Shown: piece after piece, positions 33,036 through 43,201 of the stretch
How the letters are laid out: the number at the start of each line of letters is the position of its first letter
Numbering within the stretch: position 1 is the first letter of the stretch
Assembly (NCBI GenBank): GCA_029961055.1
Contig: JASBVM010000051.1
Coordinates: forward strand, 1-64,000
DNA length: 64,000 nucleotides
Direction of reading: 5' to 3'
From: Bacillota bacterium
GTDB taxonomy: Bacteria; Bacillota; Sulfobacillia; JAIMAT01
Program-made: the position numbers and the translations under genes
Notes under the pieces: model-generated
What the model was told of the DNA's origin: nothing
What the model saw: the letters and a program-made list of their open reading frames with translations, nothing else
The model's database searches: none

Positions 33036-33485
33036 TCAGTCCCAGGTGGGCGGGGAGGACTCCTCGCCGCGGAAGCGGTCGGGGTCGACGCCCGCCTTGG
33101 CGAGCACTTCCTCGTCCACGAGGATGGGGCAGCCGGCGCGGACGGCGACGGCGACGCCGTCGCTGGGGCGGCAGTCCACCTCCAGCACGCCGCGGCTGGT
33201 GGCGACGTCGAGCTGGCCGATGAAGGTCTCGCCGCGCATGTCGTGGACCAGCACCCGCTGGATGCGGCCGCCCAGCTCCTCCACCACGCGCAGGAGCAGG
33301 TCGTGGGTGAGCGGCCGCGGCGGCTGCGCGCCGCTCATGCCGATGGCGATCGCCTCCGCCTCGCCGGAGCCGATGGTGATGGGCAGGGCGGTCCTCCCTT
33401 CCTCGTCCACGAGGACGAGGATGTGGCTCCTCTCCCCCTCCACCGTGACCAGCTCGAGGACGCGCTCGACGTGCACCGGCACCAT
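33036..33485 (-). CDS. Bifunctional nuclease family (DUF151/BFN) protein
   Basis: The 149-residue product matches the BFN domain along its full length: LPITIGSGEAEAIAIGMSG at about residues 34-52, RPLTHDLLLRVVEELGGRIQ, and the acidic cluster LEVDCRPSDGVAVAVRAGCP, where conserved acids sit. Members in plants and some bacteria are nucleases or redox/regulatory proteins; in Firmicutes the role is unproven. It lies 6 bases after maf and probably shares its transcript. Confidence 0.9.
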   Translation of the reverse strand: MVPVHVERVLELVTVEGERSHILVLVDEEGRTALPITIGSGEAEAIAIGMSGAQPPRPLTHDLLLRVVEELGGRIQRVLVHDMRGETFIGQLDVATSRGVLEVDCRPSDGVAVAVRAGCPILVDEEVLAKAGVDPDRFRGEESSPPTWD

Positions 33486-33491
33486 CTCGCC

Positions 33492-34112
33492 TCATCCCCT
33501 CCCGCGGTCCAGCGCGGCCAGGTGCTCCAGGAGGAGCGGGACCGGGAGACCGACCACGTTGGTATAGTCGCCCCGGATCCACTCGATCAGGACCGCTCCC
33601 CGGCCCTGGGCCGCGTAGGCGCCCGCCTTGTCCATGGGCTCGCCCGTGGCCACGTAGCGCTCCGCCTCGCCCGGCCGCAGCGCGCGCAGGTGGACCTCCG
33701 TCCGCTGGTGGGCGACCCGCGCCTCGCCCTCGCCGGGCGGCTCGCCGGCCCCCGGCCGGACCGGGACCAGCGCGATGCCACTGTAGACCGTGTGCGTCCG
33801 GCCCGCCAAGCGTCCCAGCATGGCCGCCGCCTCGGCGGCGTCGGCCGGCTTGCCGAGGATCTCGCCGTCGAGGACGACCACGGTGTCGGAGCCGAGGACC
33901 CAGGCCGGCTCCGGCTGCGGCGGCCCGCCGGCCGCCAGGCGGCGGGCCACGGCCAGCGCCTTCCGCAGCGCCAGCCGCTCCACCACCCGCCCGGGCGGCA
34001 GGCCGTCCTGCCGCGGCTCGTCCACATCCGGCGGGATCACCTCGAAGGAAAGACCCAGCGCCTCCAGCAGCGCCCGCCTGCGCGGCGAGCTGGAGGCCAG
34101 GATCAGACGCAC
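33492..34112 (-). CDS. maf: Maf family nucleoside triphosphate pyrophosphatase
   Basis: Maf proteins hydrolyse modified or excess dTTP/UTP and affect septum formation. The 206-residue protein opens with LILASSSPRRRALLEALGLS, has the second motif VLGSDTVVVLDGEILGKPAD and the third YVATGEPMDKAGAYAAQGRG. All family motifs are intact, with a small Pro/Gly insert near residue 125. It is co-directional with the M20 hydrolase upstream and the BFN gene downstream. Confidence 0.95.
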   Translation of the reverse strand: MRLILASSSPRRRALLEALGLSFEVIPPDVDEPRQDGLPPGRVVERLALRKALAVARRLAAGGPPQPEPAWVLGSDTVVVLDGEILGKPADAAEAAAMLGRLAGRTHTVYSGIALVPVRPGAGEPPGEGEARVAHQRTEVHLRALRPGEAERYVATGEPMDKAGAYAAQGRGAVLIEWIRGDYTNVVGLPVPLLLEHLAALDRGRG

Positions 34113-34176
34113 CCCCGCCTCACCCCCGCTTCCGCTCCCGCAGCGCCACCGCCGCCGCGGCGCCCCGGTCAGACGG

Positions 34177-35454
34177 TCAGAGCGTCCGGTCGAGCCGGAG
34201 CGTCGCCCCCAGCAGCACCTCGGCGCCGAGGACCAGGTCCTCGGGTCGGGTCGCTTCCTGGGGCACGTGGGAGAAGCCGCCCAGGCTCGGGACGAAGAGC
34301 ATGCCCACCGGGCAGAGGTGGGCCATGCTCTGGGCGTCGTGGCCGGCGCGGCTGTCCAGGCGCGGCACCTCCTCGTCGCCCCGCAGGCGCTCTCGCGCGG
34401 CCGCCTCCAGCGCCGCCATCACCCGCGGGTCGCAAAGGGTGGGCGGGTCCCAGGCGCCCGGCTCGAACTCGGCCGTGCACCGCTCGCGCTCGGCCGCCGC
34501 CTCCGCCAGCCGCGCCACCTCCGCCTCCAGCTCGGCCAGCTCCGCCGCCTCCAGGGCGCGGAACTCGCCCTCCAGGCGGGCGGCGCCGGGGATGACGTTG
34601 ACCGCGCCCGGCTCGAGGCGGAGCGCTCCCACGGTCCCGACCACGCCCTCCCCCCGCTCCAGGATCCGCTCGCGGAAGTCGAGCAGGAAGTGGGCGGCCG
34701 CCAGCGCGGCGTCCCGCCGTCCGCGCATCTCGGTCGTCCCGGCGTGGTTGGCCTCGCCGCGGAAGGTGACCAGGAAGCGGCGGATGCCCACGATCCCGCG
34801 CACCACCGCCAGCCGCCCCCCCATCCGGTCGAGGCGACCCCCCTGCTCCACGTGCAGCTCGACGTAGCAGGCCAGCTCCCCCGGCTTCCGCGCCGCCTCG
34901 CCGAGGCGCCTCGGGTCGAGGCCCGCCTCGCGCATGGCGTCGCCCACGTCCATCCTGCGCTCGGCGTACTCCGGCTCCACCAGGCCGGCCAGCGCGCGGC
35001 TGCCGAAGAGGCCGCCGCCGATCCGCCCCTCCTCGTCGGCGAAGACCAGGACCTCCAGGGGGTGGCGGAGCTCGCTGCCGGCGCGGCGGACGGCGTCGGC
35101 CACCTCCACCGCGGCCAGCACCCCGTAGGCGCCGTCCAGCGCCCCCGCGTGGGGGACGGTATCGATGTGGGAACCCAGGGCGATGGCCGGGACCGGCCGC
35201 TCGGCAGCCGCTCCGGCCGCGCCGCCGGCGCCCTCCCTGCGGCCGATCAGGTTGCCGGCCGCGTCCACCCGGACCGCCAGGCCCGCCTCGCTCATCCAGG
35301 CGGCCACCCGGGCCCTCGCCTCGAGCCAGGCGGGACCGTAGGTCGGCCGGTTGATGCCGCCTCCCTGCGCCTCGGGCAGGCGGCCGATCTCGCCCAGCTC
35401 CTCGATCCGCCGGAGCAGGCGCCGGGCGTCGATGGTGGGAGCCTCCGCTGGCAC
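34177..35454 (-). CDS. M20-family amidohydrolase (N-carbamoyl amino acid/allantoate hydrolase type)
   Basis: This zinc-dependent enzyme should cleave a carbamoyl or ureido amide. The 425-residue protein begins with INRPTYGPAWLEARARVAAW. Metal ligands lie in ALGSHIDTVPHAGALDGAYG and VFADEEG, and the dimer-domain residues in YVELHVEQGG and RGEANHAGTTEMRGRRDA. The C-terminal SRAGHDAQSMAHLCPVGMLF supplies the last ligand region. These match beta-ureidopropionase, L-carbamoylase and allantoate amidohydrolase, among which the sequence alone does not decide. GTG 35454 follows GGAGGAAGG. It adjoins a creatininase-type gene, suggesting use of ureido compounds as nitrogen source. Confidence 0.9.
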   Translation of the reverse strand: MPAEAPTIDARRLLRRIEELGEIGRLPEAQGGGINRPTYGPAWLEARARVAAWMSEAGLAVRVDAAGNLIGRREGAGGAAGAAAERPVPAIALGSHIDTVPHAGALDGAYGVLAAVEVADAVRRAGSELRHPLEVLVFADEEGRIGGGLFGSRALAGLVEPEYAERRMDVGDAMREAGLDPRRLGEAARKPGELACYVELHVEQGGRLDRMGGRLAVVRGIVGIRRFLVTFRGEANHAGTTEMRGRRDAALAAAHFLLDFRERILERGEGVVGTVGALRLEPGAVNVIPGAARLEGEFRALEAAELAELEAEVARLAEAAAERERCTAEFEPGAWDPPTLCDPRVMAALEAAARERLRGDEEVPRLDSRAGHDAQSMAHLCPVGMLFVPSLGGFSHVPQEATRPEDLVLGAEVLLGATLRLDRTL

Positions 35455-35523
35455 CGTAGCCTTCCTCCTCTCCCGCGCGAGCGGTCGGGATCGCTCGCGA
35501 TGGTGGTGGTGGCAGGTGGATCC

Positions 35524-36402
35524 TCAGGCGCCCCTCTCGCCCGCCCGGGGCCCGGGCGTCCAGTGGAGCAGGCCGCTCACGTCCTCGCCCTGGAGGTGGC
35601 GGAGGACCGCGTCGACGTAGGCGGCGGTGTACCGCTCCCACCAGATCCGGCCCGCCTCGGGGCTGGCCGCGCCGGGGCGCCCGGTGTAGCCCAGGCCCTC
35701 GCCCAGCTGGCGGAAGGAGCGCAGGCGCTGCAGCCCCCGGAAGCTGACGGGCACCGGCGGCAGCCGGCGCGCCTCCTCCAGGCGGACCAGCTCGGGGCGG
35801 ACGGCGAGGAGGTAGCTGGTCTCGATGAGGCCGGCGTGGACGTCGTCGCGGGCCTCCTCGCCCCAGAGCTCGGCGGGGTCCCCCTCGAGCAGGTCGCGTA
35901 GGATCAGCGCCTCGTAGCCGTGGAGGGCGCGGGCGCCCTCCTGCTCGTTGACCGCCTGGCAGGCCTCGTCCAGGGCGCGGATGAAGGGCGGGTCGATGTG
36001 GCAGCTGGTGACCACGATCCAGGGCAGGCCGTTGCGCGCGAAGGAGGCCAGAACGTCGCCGACGAAGGCGGCCAGGTGCTCGCGGCGGACGGAGACCGAG
36101 CCGGGGAACTCCCGCGCCAGCGGCGCCGTCCCGTACGGCAGCGTGGGGCAGACCAGCGCGTGGTAGCCGTGCTCCACGAGCGCCGAGACCAGCCGCTCCT
36201 GCATCGTCTCGGCGTTGACGACGTCGGTGCCGAAGGGGAGGTGCGGCCCGTGCTCCTCCATCGGTCCCACCGCCAGGCAGACCACCGTCCGCTCCGGCGG
36301 GAGCGAGGCCACCTCGGTCCAGGTGGCATGGGCGAGCTCGACGACACGGGGATGGGGAGGGCGCCCCGCCGGGGGGCGCCCTCCAGGACGGTAGCCGGAC
36401 AT
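35524..36402 (-). CDS. Creatininase family amidohydrolase
   Basis: The family includes creatininase, mycofactocin-system MftE and pyrimidine-biosynthesis ArfB-like hydrolases. The 292-residue product has the metal motif GPMEEHGPHLPFGTDVVNAE near residue 50, TSCHIDPPFIRALDEACQAV in the middle and DDVHAGLIETSYLLAVRPEL with further ligands. Creatininase proper is about 260 residues. The ATG at 36400-36402 is 8 bases past the rpoD stop; the first 18 residues (Gly/Pro/Arg-rich) are encoded by a strong hairpin, so they may not be conserved. With the M20 gene downstream it may form a nitrogen-scavenging pair. Confidence 0.88.
   Translation of the reverse strand: MSGYRPGGRPPAGRPPHPRVVELAHATWTEVASLPPERTVVCLAVGPMEEHGPHLPFGTDVVNAETMQERLVSALVEHGYHALVCPTLPYGTAPLAREFPGSVSVRREHLAAFVGDVLASFARNGLPWIVVTSCHIDPPFIRALDEACQAVNEQEGARALHGYEALILRDLLEGDPAELWGEEARDDVHAGLIETSYLLAVRPELVRLEEARRLPPVPVSFRGLQRLRSFRQLGEGLGYTGRPGAASPEAGRIWWERYTAAYVDAVLRHLQGEDVSGLLHWTPGPRAGERGA
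36355..36383 (-). terminator. 12-bp perfect hairpin just after rpoD, inside the creatininase 5' end
   Basis: On the plus strand GGAGGGCGCCCC and GGGGCGCCCTCC pair exactly around a five-base loop (about 36355-36383). The element lies some 30 bases after the rpoD stop in the direction of transcription. It could end or attenuate the dnaG-rpoD transcript. Its overlap with the coding start of the next gene is unusual. Confidence 0.45.
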
Positions 36403-36410
36403 CTCCCGCC

Positions 36411-37563
<1,153 letters not shown>

Positions 37564-37571
<8 letters not shown>

Positions 37572-39432
37572 CCCGTCTCCCCCCTCTCCCCTCCGGGATC
37601 GGGCCGCCGGAACGCCCGGCTCCGGTGGAACCCGTCAGCAGGCGCAGCTGGTCCTCGCACTCCTTCCACTGCCGCAAGAGTTCCGTACAATCCCTCCCGC
37701 TCCGCTGGCACTCCGCGATGGCGACTCCCAGCTCCCTGCTCCTCCGCTGCAGCGCCTCCCGTCTCAGCCTGAGCAGGCTGTCTTCCAGCGCCCGTTCCGG
37801 ATCCGCGTCCGGGGTTTCGTCCATCGCCGCCGCGGTGAGAAAGGAAGCCGCCTTCGCCTCCTGTTCCGCCTCCAGTCTACGCAGGGCCCCGGACAAATCC
37901 CCGCGCGCCTCGCGCAGCGCTTCGACGGCCTTGCGTTCGGCATCCGCCGGTATAACACCCGTGTCGAAACCGTCAAGCCGCGAAAGAAGCTGAGGATGAT
38001 GCTGGAGCACCCGTAGTAAGGTTTTCGTCGCCGCCGACCCGGTTCCTGCCCCGTTCTCTCGCGCTCGCTGGCTCGTGGGCCCCTGGATGCGCGAAGCGCG
38101 TTCGTTAGTATAGCGATTCGGCCTCCGATTATGTGATGCGGAGCCGACCCCGCGACGCTTTTCGACTTTCCCGGCGACCAGCCGGCGCACCGCCGTCTCC
38201 TCCACCCCGAGTCGCTCCGCGACCCAGCGGATCCCCTCGCTCTGGCGGACCGGGTGCCTCTCCGCGGCCAGGAGCCCGGCCATCGCCTCGGCCACCTCCA
38301 CCCGGACCTCCATGTCCTCCAGGTTCCGGTCTTCGACCAGCCGCTGGAAGCGGTACTCCAGCCACGGCCGGGCCGCCTCCACCGCCGCCTGGAAGGCGGC
38401 CGGCCCGCGCCGGCGGATCAGCTCGTCCGGGTCCTTCCCCTCGGGCAGCTCCGCCACCCGCAGGCTGAGCCCGCTCTGGCGGAGCATCTCCAGGCCGCGC
38501 AGCGTCGCCTCCTGGCCGGCGGAATCTGCATCGTAACAGATCACGACCTCTTTCGCCAGGCGACGGAGCGTCTCCACCTGCTCCGCGGTCAGCGCCGTCC
38601 CCAGGGAGGCGACCGTCTCGCCGAACCCCGCCTGTTGAGCGGTGAGCGCGTCCATATAACCTTCGACGAGAATCACCCGCCCCCGGTTCCGTATGCTGGG
38701 GGCGGCGCGGTCCAACCCGTAGAGGACCCGCCGTTTGGAGAAGATCTCGCTCTCGGGCGAGTTCAGGTACTTGGGCTGGCCATCGGTCAGGAGACGTCCG
38801 CCCAGGCCGACCAGGTGGCCCCGCTCGTCCCGGATGGGGAAGATCAGCCGCTCGCGGAACCGGTCGTAGAGGCCGTGCTCCCCCTCCGCCACCAGGCCGG
38901 CCGCCCGGGCCGCCGCCAGCTCCATGCCCGCCGCCTCCAGCCGCCGCAGGAGCCGGTTCCCGCCCGGCGCCCAACCCAGGGCGAAGGCGCGGACGCTGTC
39001 CGGCGCCACCTGCCGCTCGGCCAGATACCGCCGGGCCTCGGCCCCCTCCGGCGCCTGGAGCCACTCGCCGAACCAGCGGACCGCCAGCTCCAGCATCTCT
39101 TCCGCCGCCCGGCGCCGCTGCCGGCGCGCCCGCTCGCGCGGATCGGCCGTCTCCTCCAGCTCGATGCCCGCCCTCCGCGCCAGTCTCTCCAGCGCCTCCC
39201 GGAAGCCGACCCCGTCCCGCCGCATGACGAAGCTGAAGACGTCGCCCGAAGCCTGGCAACCGAAGCAGTGGAAGAGCTGCTTCTCCGGCGAGACGGTGAA
39301 GGAAGGGCTCTTCTCGTGATGGAAGGGGCAGAGGCCGACCAGGTTCCGCCCCTGCCTGCGGAGGCGGACCGTCTCGGAGACCAGCTCGACCAGATCGTTC
39401 GCCCGGCGGACCCGGTCCACGATCTCCGCCAC
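37564..39432 (-). CDS. dnaG: DNA primase
   Basis: Primase makes RNA primers at the replication fork. The 622-residue protein has an N-terminal CHC2 zinc finger ([11 protein letters not shown] to [15 protein letters not shown], about residues 36-65). The TOPRIM catalytic core includes [18 protein letters not shown] and [18 protein letters not shown]-terminal helical DnaB-interaction domain follows after a variable basic linker (about residues 425-480) of less GC-rich DNA. GTG at 39430-39432 with GGGAGGGTGAG was chosen; the open frame upstream is Arg/Gly-rich and not family-like. Located between ppdK and rpoD. Confidence 0.97.
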
Positions 39433-39653
39433 TGGACGCTCACCCTCCCGCCCGCGCGAGGAAGCCTTCCCCGCCCGCGGGACAACCTCCTTCCGCGCAC
39501 GGTTCGAACCGTCCTCCGCGTCCTCCCCGCCCCGGGCGCGCCGGAAGGGCGCCCGCCCCGCGGGGCAGGCGCCCTTCCTCCGTGAAGATGCCGGCGCACC
39601 GCGCGCCTTCCGCGCCACGCCGGCGCCCTGCGCCGGCTGCGCGGCCGCTCCGG

Positions 39654-42335
39654 CTACTGGTTGACCTCGGCGCGCTCCGCCGCCCTGGCCGCGTCGCGGG
39701 CGCGCAGCTCCGCCTGGGCGGCCGCCAGCCGGGCGATGGGAACCCGGAAGGGCGAGCAGCTGACGTAATCCATCCCCACCCGGTGGCAGAAGTCGATGGT
39801 GGCCGGATCACCGCCCTGCTCGCCGCAGATGCCCACCTCCAGGTCGGGCCGGCGCGAGCGTCCCCGCTCGATGCCGAGGCGGACCAGCTCGCCGACCCCC
39901 CGCTCGTCGATGGAGACGAAGGGATCCTCGGGCAGGAGCTTCTGCTCCAGGTACTCGCGCAGGAACTTCCCCTCCGCGTCGTCCCGGCTGTACCCGAAGG
40001 TGGTCTGGGTCAGGTCGTTGGTGCCGAAGGAGAAGAACTCCGCGATCTCCGCCAGCTCGTCGGCGATCAGGCAGGCGCGCGGCACCTCGATCATGGTGCC
40101 GACGTGGAAGTCCAGCTCCATCCCCTGCTCCTCCATCACCTGGCGCGCCACCCGGCGGACCAGGTCGTCCATGGCGCGCATCTCGCCCTGCAGGCCCACC
40201 AGCGGGATCATCACCTCGACCACGGGGTGGAAGCCTTCCCGGAGAAGCTGGGCCTGCGCCTGGAAGATGGCCCGCGCCTGCATCTCGTTGATCTCCGGGT
40301 AGACGATGCCCAGGCGGCAGCCGCGGAAGCCGAGCATCGGGTTGAACTCGCGCAGCGCCCGGGTGGAGGCGAGCATCCTCTCCCTGTGGGCGATCGCCTG
40401 CGGGTCGGCCTTCTCGGCCTTCATCCGGGCGATCTCCTCGCCCAGGACCTGCTCGTCCGGAAGGAACTCGTGGAGCGGCGGGTCGAGCAGGCGGACGATC
40501 ACCGGCTGCCCGTCCATCGCCTTGAAGATCTCGTAGAAGTCCTGCTGCTGCATGGGCAGCAGCCGGTCCAGCGCCGCCTGCCGCTCCTCGCGGCTCTGGG
40601 CGGTGATCATCTCCTGGACGACGGGGAGCCGCTCCTGGGCCATGAACATGTGCTCGGTCCGGCAGAGGCCGATCCCCTCGGCGCCCAGCTCGCGCGAGCG
40701 CTGCGCGTCCACCGGCGTGTCGGCGTTGGCGCGGACGCCCAGCCGCCGCACCTCGTCCGCCCAGCCCAGCAGCTCCTGCACCTCGGCGCTCAGCCCGGGC
40801 GTGCTCAGCGGCACCGCGCCCAGGAAGACGCGGCCGGAGGTGCCGTCGACGGTGATCACCTCGCCGGCGTGGACCTCCTGGCCGCGGACGCGGAAGAAGC
40901 CTTCCTGCGCGTGGATCTCCAGCGCCTCGCAGCCGACCACCGCCGGCTTGCCCATGCCGCGGGCGACGACGGCGGCGTGGGACGTCATCCCGCCGTGGCT
41001 GGTGAGGACGCCCTGCGCCTCGACGATGCCGTGGATGTCGTCGGGCGTCGTCTCGGTCCGGACCAGGACCACCTTCCGCCCCTGCTTCCCCAGCCGCTCG
41101 GCCTCGTCGGCGCTGAAGACCACCTCGCCGGTGGCCGCCCCGGGCGCCGCCGCCAGCCCTTCCGCCAGGATCCCGCCGCTGTAGGAGGGGTCGACGCTGG
41201 GATGGAGGAGCTGGATCAGCTGCTGCGCGTCGACGCGGAGGAGGGCGGTCTCCCGGTCGATCAGCCCTTCCTTGACCATGTCGACGGCGATGCGCACCGC
41301 GGCCGCCGCGCTGCGCTTGCCGGCGCGGGCCTGGAGCATGTAGACCCTGCCGTGCTCCACCGTGAACTCCAGGTCCTGCATGTCCTTGTAGTGGCGCTCC
41401 AGCAGGTCGGCGATGCGCTGCAGCTCGGCGTAGACGGCCGGCGCCTCCCGCTCCAGGCGGACGATGGGCAGCGGGGTCCGGATGCCCGCCACCACGTCCT
41501 CGCCCTGGGCGTTGGGGAGGTACTCGCCGTAGAGCACCTTCTCGCCGGTGGAGGGGTCGCGGGTGAACATGACGCCGGTGCCGGAGTCGTCGCCCGTGTT
41601 GCCGAAGACCATGGCCTGGACGTTGACGGCGGTGCCCAGGGTGTCCGGGATCTTGTTGACGCGCCGGTAGACCTTGGCGCGCTCGTTCTCCCAGGAGTCG
41701 AAGACGGCGCGGACCGCGCGCAGCAGCTGCTGGTGCGGGTCCTGCGGGAAGGGCTCGCCCGCCTCCCGCTCCACCACCGCCTTGTACTCGGCCACCACCC
41801 GCTCCAGCGACTCGGCGCTCAGCTCGGCGTCGCTGGAGGCCCCCTGCTCGGCCCGGGCGCGCTCCAGCACCTGCTCGAAGGCGTCGTGGGCGACGCCCAT
41901 GACCACGTTCCCGAACATCTGGATCAGCCGCCGGTAGCAGTCGAGGGCGAAGCGGCGGTCGCCGGTGGCACGGGCGAAGCCCTCCACGTTCCCGTCGTGG
42001 AGGCCCAGGTTGAGGATCGTGTCCATCATGCCCGGCATCGAGATCGGGGCCCCGGAGCGGACCGAGACCAGAAGCGGGTTCTCGGCGTCGCCGAAGCGCC
42101 TGCCCGTCTTCTCCTCCAGCACCCGCATCTCGCTCTCGATCGCTTCCGGGATCCCCTCGGGGAGCACCTTGCCGTTGGCGTTGTACAGGCGGCAGACCTC
42201 GGTGGTCAGGGTGAACCCCGGCGGCACGGGGAGGCCGACGTGGGTCATCTCCGCCAAGGAAGCGCCCTTGCCGCCCAGGAGGTCCCGCATGGACGCCCTG
42301 CCCTCTTCGAACCGGTAGACTAGCCGCTCGAGCAT
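39654..42335 (-). CDS. ppdK: Pyruvate, phosphate dikinase
   Basis: The enzyme interconverts pyruvate, ATP and phosphate with PEP, AMP and pyrophosphate. The 893-residue product has the complete set of domains. The N-terminal ATP-grasp has LLGGKGASLAEMTHVGLPVP and SVRSGAPISMPGMMDTILNL. The central phosphohistidine domain carries LTSHGGMTSHAAVVARGMGK, where the His of TSHA is phosphorylated and the nearby Thr is the regulatory site. The C-terminal PEP barrel has GLCRTEHMFM and VGICGEQGGDP. ATG 42335 follows GAAGGAGG and overlaps the stop of its regulator gene (TGATG). Confidence 0.98.
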   Translation of the reverse strand: MLERLVYRFEEGRASMRDLLGGKGASLAEMTHVGLPVPPGFTLTTEVCRLYNANGKVLPEGIPEAIESEMRVLEEKTGRRFGDAENPLLVSVRSGAPISMPGMMDTILNLGLHDGNVEGFARATGDRRFALDCYRRLIQMFGNVVMGVAHDAFEQVLERARAEQGASSDAELSAESLERVVAEYKAVVEREAGEPFPQDPHQQLLRAVRAVFDSWENERAKVYRRVNKIPDTLGTAVNVQAMVFGNTGDDSGTGVMFTRDPSTGEKVLYGEYLPNAQGEDVVAGIRTPLPIVRLEREAPAVYAELQRIADLLERHYKDMQDLEFTVEHGRVYMLQARAGKRSAAAAVRIAVDMVKEGLIDRETALLRVDAQQLIQLLHPSVDPSYSGGILAEGLAAAPGAATGEVVFSADEAERLGKQGRKVVLVRTETTPDDIHGIVEAQGVLTSHGGMTSHAAVVARGMGKPAVVGCEALEIHAQEGFFRVRGQEVHAGEVITVDGTSGRVFLGAVPLSTPGLSAEVQELLGWADEVRRLGVRANADTPVDAQRSRELGAEGIGLCRTEHMFMAQERLPVVQEMITAQSREERQAALDRLLPMQQQDFYEIFKAMDGQPVIVRLLDPPLHEFLPDEQVLGEEIARMKAEKADPQAIAHRERMLASTRALREFNPMLGFRGCRLGIVYPEINEMQARAIFQAQAQLLREGFHPVVEVMIPLVGLQGEMRAMDDLVRRVARQVMEEQGMELDFHVGTMIEVPRACLIADELAEIAEFFSFGTNDLTQTTFGYSRDDAEGKFLREYLEQKLLPEDPFVSIDERGVGELVRLGIERGRSRRPDLEVGICGEQGGDPATIDFCHRVGMDYVSCSPFRVPIARLAAAQAELRARDAARAAERAEVNQ

Positions 42336-43183
42336 CACGCGTCCTCCTTCCCCAGCATCTGCAAGACTCGGCTGGCCGTCTCCTCCACCGCCCGGTTGCT
42401 GACGTCGATCACGCGGCAGCCCAGGCGGCGGAAGACCTGTTCCGCGTACTCCAGCTCCTCCACGATGCGGCGCAGATCGCCGTACGGCGCCGACGGATCC
42501 AGGCCGATGGCGCGGAGCCGCTCGCGCCGGATCTCCTGGAGCTGCTCGGCGTGGATGGTGAGACCGATCAACTTGGAGCGAGGCACCTCGAAGATCTCGC
42601 GGGGCAACTCCACCTCCGGCACCAGCGGCAGGTTGGCCGCCTTGACCCGGTGATTGGCAAGGACCATGCAGACGGGGGTCTTCGACGTGCGGGAGACGCC
42701 CAGCAGGACCACGTCCGCCAGGTGGAAGCCGCGGGGGTCGCGGCCGTCGTCGTACTTCACGGCGAACTCGATGGCCTCGACGCGCTGGAAGTACTCCTGA
42801 TCCAGCCGGTGCAGGAGGCCCACCTGAAGCCTGGGCGTCAGCCGCGTCACCCGCTGGATCAGCGTCAGCACCGGTCCGAGGAGGTCGATGGTCGGGATCC
42901 CGGCGGCCTTGGCTTCGTGGACCATCAGCCGGCGCATCTCCGGCGAGATGATGGTGTAGAGCAGGATCGAGTGGTCGCCCGAAGCCTGCCGGACCGCGCT
43001 CCGGACCGCCTCGGCGCTGTCCACGTGGGGGATCCGGTGGATCCGGATCCGACCGTGCTCGAACTGGCTGGCGGCCGCGCGCGCCACCACCTCGGCGGTC
43101 TCGCCGAGCGAGTCGGAGACCACGAAGATGGTGAAGCGACCTCTCCCGGCTTGCTCGCTCTCCCCCGACGCGATCGCCGACAC
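42335..43183 (-). CDS. PPDK regulatory protein (bifunctional kinase/pyrophosphorylase)
   Basis: DUF299/PSRP proteins inactivate PPDK by ADP-dependent phosphorylation of the Thr near the catalytic His and reactivate it by Pi-dependent removal. The 282-residue product has FTIFVVSDSLGETAEVVARA at the N-terminus, LGVSRTSKTPVCMVLANHRV with the P-loop-like site (about residues 155-175), and the C-terminal RRLGCRVIDVSNRAVEETAS. The tight overlap with ppdK supports this pair. In other Firmicutes the same gene next to glyS is known as yqfL. Confidence 0.95.
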   Translation of the reverse strand: MSAIASGESEQAGRGRFTIFVVSDSLGETAEVVARAAASQFEHGRIRIHRIPHVDSAEAVRSAVRQASGDHSILLYTIISPEMRRLMVHEAKAAGIPTIDLLGPVLTLIQRVTRLTPRLQVGLLHRLDQEYFQRVEAIEFAVKYDDGRDPRGFHLADVVLLGVSRTSKTPVCMVLANHRVKAANLPLVPEVELPREIFEVPRSKLIGLTIHAEQLQEIRRERLRAIGLDPSAPYGDLRRIVEELEYAEQVFRRLGCRVIDVSNRAVEETASRVLQMLGKEDA

Positions 43184-43201
43184 CCCTCCGCGTCCTCGCC
43201 T

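Noticed and set aside
39582-42323. A 913-codon open frame on the plus strand opposite ppdK
   Set aside because: It is the antisense of a clear ppdK; the protein is His/Arg/Leu-rich with no family motif, as expected for a shadow in very GC-rich DNA.
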